Assembly (NCBI GenBank): GCA_025699005.1
Contig: JAILWI010000002.1
Span: forward strand, 89,403 to 153,402
Length of the DNA stretch: 64,000 bases
Direction: 5' to 3'
Source of the DNA: Chloroflexota bacterium
GTDB taxonomy: Bacteria; Chloroflexota; Limnocylindria; QHBO01
The translations under genes and the position numbers were made by a program. Below, piece by piece: positions 61,444 through 64,000 of this stretch (the first letter of the stretch is position 1; each line of letters begins with the position of its first letter). The notes below the pieces were generated by a model. That model was not told the DNA's origin. It searched no databases and was given only the letters and a program-made list of their open reading frames with translations.

Positions 61444-62445
61444 TCAGCGCGGCGCAGCAGCGGCTCGCTCGGCCACCAAGACGAACGCGAGGGCGAGCAG
61501 AACGGCGAGCAGTGTGATCGGGGTTCGGAGCTCCGGGTGGCTCGCCCATGTCACCGCCAGCACGGCTCCGACCGCGGTCGCTGCAGCGTAGAGTCCGGCG
61601 ATCGTCCGCACGCTGAATCGGTGCACGGTTAGGCGTTGATAGATGTGCTCCCGATGGGCTGCCAGAACGTTCTTTCGCGAGGCCAGACGCCGCACGAGGG
61701 TGAGCCCGGTATCGAGGGCAAGGGGCAACGTGATAAGGAAGACGGGCACGACCTCGACTGGCCCGTCACCTACCAGCAGCAGCCCCACCCCGAGGAGGTA
61801 GCCCAGGAACTGGCTGCCGACATCGCCCATGAAGATGCTGGCCGGGTGGTAATTCCAGACGAGGAACCCCACGCAGGCGCCCGTCACGGCCAGGAGCATG
61901 CGATCGCCGGCGGGGGCAACGAGCACGGAGGCAGTCAGTGCAATTACCGCGGCGATCCCGGCGGCCATTCCATCGATGCCATCGATGAAGTTCAGGGCAT
62001 TGATCATTGCCGTCAACCACACGGTCGTCAGGACCATGGCCGTGGGCCCGGATATCACCCCGCGCATCCCGAACAGGTCGAAGGCTAGCTCCGGGGCAAG
62101 CAGCACCGCTCCGACGGCTGCCGCCGCCAGCTGAGCCGCATACTTCGTGATGACCCGGACGTGGACCAGGTCATCGACCAGGCCAACTACGGCAAGCCCC
62201 ATGGCGGCCAGCATGACGCCCACGACAGGCGCATCCCCGAATCCTCCGGATACCACCCACCCCGTTGCGCTACCGACGACGATGCCGATGCCGCCGAGGC
62301 GCGGAGTCGGGACCGTGTGCAAGCTGCGGTCGTTCGGAATGTCGAGCAGTGCACGCCGGCGGGCGACACGTTCGACGAGGCGTGTGGCGATCATCGCGAC
62401 GAGCGCCGAAGTCACCCCGGCCACGAGAGCGAGATACTCGCTCAC
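61444..62445 (-). CDS. Polyprenyl-phosphate sugar-1-phosphate transferase (WbpL/WecA-like)
   Basis: A 333-residue membrane protein with about ten helices. It has family signatures DDLVHVR, NFIDGIDGMAAG, HPASIFMGDVGSQFLG and AHREHIYQRL. The NFIDGIDG form and the EHIYQRL loop are typical of WbpL-type enzymes that load FucNAc or QuiNAc phosphate. The GTG at 62445 overlaps the stop of the epimerase gene. It is the last gene of a minus-strand run with an epimerase and a glycosyltransferase. Confidence 0.9.
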   Translation of the reverse strand: MSEYLALVAGVTSALVAMIATRLVERVARRRALLDIPNDRSLHTVPTPRLGGIGIVVGSATGWVVSGGFGDAPVVGVMLAAMGLAVVGLVDDLVHVRVITKYAAQLAAAAVGAVLLAPELAFDLFGMRGVISGPTAMVLTTVWLTAMINALNFIDGIDGMAAGIAAVIALTASVLVAPAGDRMLLAVTGACVGFLVWNYHPASIFMGDVGSQFLGYLLGVGLLLVGDGPVEVVPVFLITLPLALDTGLTLVRRLASRKNVLAAHREHIYQRLTVHRFSVRTIAGLYAAATAVGAVLAVTWASHPELRTPITLLAVLLALAFVLVAERAAAAPR

Positions 62446-63359
62446 CGATCCAGATACCAGCGAGCAAGTCGTCCGATCGTCTCGTCGAATGGCACGGCCG
62501 GGTGGAATCCTGTCGCATCACGAAACGCGGCGGTCGAGTAGCTGACCGAGGTGGTGAGCGTCGAGATGCGATCGGAATCGAGGAGCGGTGGACGCCCCAT
62601 GACGCGAGCTGCCACCCCTTCGGCGCGACTGATTCCACGGAGGGCGGACGTCGGAACCGAGATCATCAACGGATCCTTTTCCATCGCTCTGCTCAATCCC
62701 GTCATGATGGATCGGAGACTGTAGGAGCGTTCATCGCCGACGATGAAGGTGCGCCCGGCGCACGCCTGGGCCGCGAGCGCTTCGGCGACAGCCGAAGCCA
62801 CAGTGTCAACATCAGTCATCGGTATCAGCGCTCGACCACCGGCCGGTAGGGGAACGACCGGCAGGGCGCATATTCGGCACAGTGTCGCGCCGAGCCCTCG
62901 TCCGGGTCCGAACACGGAGGTGGGTCTGAGAATCGTAGTTCGCTCCATGACGTCGGATTCTTGGAGCACACGCTCCCCCTCGCGCTTGCTCACCGCATAT
63001 GGTGAGGTCGGCTCGCCCGCGTCCTCCTCGGTGAGCATCACGCCTTCGCGTCGGCCCATGGCAGCGACGCTGCTCAGATGAACGAGCCGCGCCACCTTCG
63101 CCTTGGCACAGACGCCAGCCAGCACGCGGACGCCATCCACGTTGTCGCGCTGGAGTCGGCGCATGCCGTCCTCGGACCGATCAGTCGCGTTGGCGTATCC
63201 CGCGGCATTGATGACGACATCATCGGGACGTAGGAGCTCAGTCAGGCCGCGGGCGTCGTTGAGATCGACATCGGTGTGCCTCGGCGCGATTGCGTCGGGC
63301 AAACGCCGATGGATCGCCGACCCCACGAATCCGCGCGCACCCAGGATGATCAGTCTCAC
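62442..63359 (-). CDS. NAD-dependent epimerase/dehydratase (4-keto-sugar reductase-like)
   Basis: A 305-residue extended SDR with LIILGARGFVGSAIHRRL, catalytic Ser in HLSSVAAMG and the YAVSK Tyr/Lys pair. It resembles reductases or epimerases that act after WbpM/CapD on UDP-4-keto-6-deoxy-GlcNAc (such as WbpV), which is consistent with the flanking WbpL-like gene. The GTG at 63359 overlaps the upstream glycosyltransferase stop. Confidence 0.85.
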   Translation of the reverse strand: MRLIILGARGFVGSAIHRRLPDAIAPRHTDVDLNDARGLTELLRPDDVVINAAGYANATDRSEDGMRRLQRDNVDGVRVLAGVCAKAKVARLVHLSSVAAMGRREGVMLTEEDAGEPTSPYAVSKREGERVLQESDVMERTTILRPTSVFGPGRGLGATLCRICALPVVPLPAGGRALIPMTDVDTVASAVAEALAAQACAGRTFIVGDERSYSLRSIMTGLSRAMEKDPLMISVPTSALRGISRAEGVAARVMGRPPLLDSDRISTLTTSVSYSTAAFRDATGFHPAVPFDETIGRLARWYLDR

Positions 63360-64000
63360 GGACGCTGGCGGGATGGCACCACGGCGCGGAGCATCCCTTC
63401 CAGAACGTCGGTCGTCTTCTCGATGGTGTAGCGCTCAGCCACGGTCTGCCGCCCACGCACTCCCATCGCTTCACGCTCCGCTGCCGACATCGCGACCATT
63501 CGCGCGAGCGCGCGGGCGAGCGAGTCTGGGTTGCCAGGCTCGAATGCCATCCCTGATCCTCGTTCGTGAATTGGTGTATCGGTGAGCCGCGTCGCCAGCA
63601 GCACGGGTCGACGTGCAGCCATGTAGTCGAAGAGCTTGTTCGGACTGAGCCCATACTCGTAGACGGGGGCATCGGCGAAGTTGACCAGGAGGGCATCGGC
63701 TCGGGCCAGCGTCGCCGGAATCGAGGCCTTGGGAATGGGCGGGTGGAAGTGGACATGCGGCAATCTCGCCTCGGCCGCACGCCGCTGGAGCCGCGTGCGT
63801 TCCGCGCCGTCGCCCAGGAGCACGATGGCAAGGCGGTCGAATGTCGGCGCGTCCGACTCTCGCAAGCGGATTACCGCGTCGAGGACCGTGTCCAAGCCGT
63901 TGGAGATGCCGTGAGCACCGGTGTACATCGTGATGAATCGACCCGCCTCCCCGTCGAGGACCCGCGAAAGTGTCTCGGGGACATCGTGCGGCTCATGGTC
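63356..64000 (-). CDS. Family 4 glycosyltransferase (WbuB-like), N-terminus cut by window edge
   Basis: About 214 residues of the C-terminal donor domain are visible. The frame is open to the window end, so the ATG at 63928 is internal. Features are FITMYTGAHGISNGLDTVLDA, LLGDGAERTRL, YGLSPNKLFDYMAARRPVL and GNPDSLARALARM. It belongs to the WbuB/GT4 group that adds FucNAc-type residues. It is transcribed ahead of the epimerase and WbpL-like genes, overlapping the next start by four bases. Confidence 0.88.
   Translation of the reverse strand, partial: DHEPHDVPETLSRVLDGEAGRFITMYTGAHGISNGLDTVLDAVIRLRESDAPTFDRLAIVLLGDGAERTRLQRRAAEARLPHVHFHPPIPKASIPATLARADALLVNFADAPVYEYGLSPNKLFDYMAARRPVLLATRLTDTPIHERGSGMAFEPGNPDSLARALARMVAMSAAEREAMGVRGRQTVAERYTIEKTTDVLEGMLRAVVPSRQRP

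Overview
The window is about 64 kb of very GC-rich bacterial chromosome, densely packed with genes. Many genes start at GTG or TTG, and many junctions overlap by four bases (GTGA or ATGA). I see no insertion sequence, phage, CRISPR array or rRNA. The gene set (MreB/MreC, LCP protein, DUF3048 protein, four secreted proteins with CWB2 cell-wall-binding repeats, Wzx/Wzy polysaccharide genes, type I glutamine synthetase) suggests a single-membrane, high-GC bacterium. It resembles environmental Chloroflexota (Limnocylindria/Ellin6529-like) or possibly Actinomycetota. This placement is inferred from gene content, not from a marker tree.

Layout. (1) 1-11.3 kb: a pentose (xylose) locus. On the minus strand are an SDR dehydrogenase, a Gfo/Idh/MocA dehydrogenase and a vanadium-haloperoxidase-like PAP2 enzyme cut by the window edge. 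On the plus strand are a ROK repressor and the sugar ABC transporter xylF-xylH-xylG. On the minus strand again are xylB and xylA. A shared 28-bp operator-like element lies at the same distance from a -10 box in front of both the SDR gene and xylA. (2) 11.5-19.4 kb: mreB and mreC, then a tightly coupled set of five enzymes matching the WbpA/B/E/D/I route from UDP-GlcNAc to UDP-ManNAc3NAcA, then a polyprenol-phosphate-mannose-synthase-like enzyme. (3) 19.5-23.6 kb: a membrane-anchored parvulin foldase, MazG and a glycosyltransferase. (4) 23.7-34 kb: four secreted proteins, each with a different N-terminal domain (unknown or caspase-like, GH18, CAP, subtilase) followed by three CWB2 repeats. RNase PH and RdgB sit between the third and fourth. 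(5) 34-46 kb: MFS exporter, tRNA-Pro(UGG), WecA/TagO-like transferase, O-antigen-ligase-like protein, GGDEF protein, DUF3048 protein, a trans-sulfuration enzyme, a ResB-like protein, a PucR-type regulator and glnA. (6) 46-64 kb: a surface-polysaccharide region. It holds glycosyltransferases, a second Wzy/ligase, Wzx, a 4,6-dehydratase, a sugar nucleotidyltransferase, a GDP-4-keto-6-deoxyhexose-reductase-like enzyme, a second UDP-sugar dehydrogenase, inorganic pyrophosphatase, an LCP transferase, a WbpM/CapD-like dehydratase and a second WecA/WbpL-like transferase.

How it fits together (inference): the sugar-nucleotide pathways feed lipid-linked glycan assembly (WecA/WbpL, glycosyltransferases, Wzx, Wzy/ligase). 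LCP could attach the product to the wall, and that glycan could be the ligand of the CWB2 proteins. A recurrent -10-like hexamer (TANNNT or CATACT) lies 6-11 nt before the start codon of about ten genes, which points to frequent leaderless transcription.
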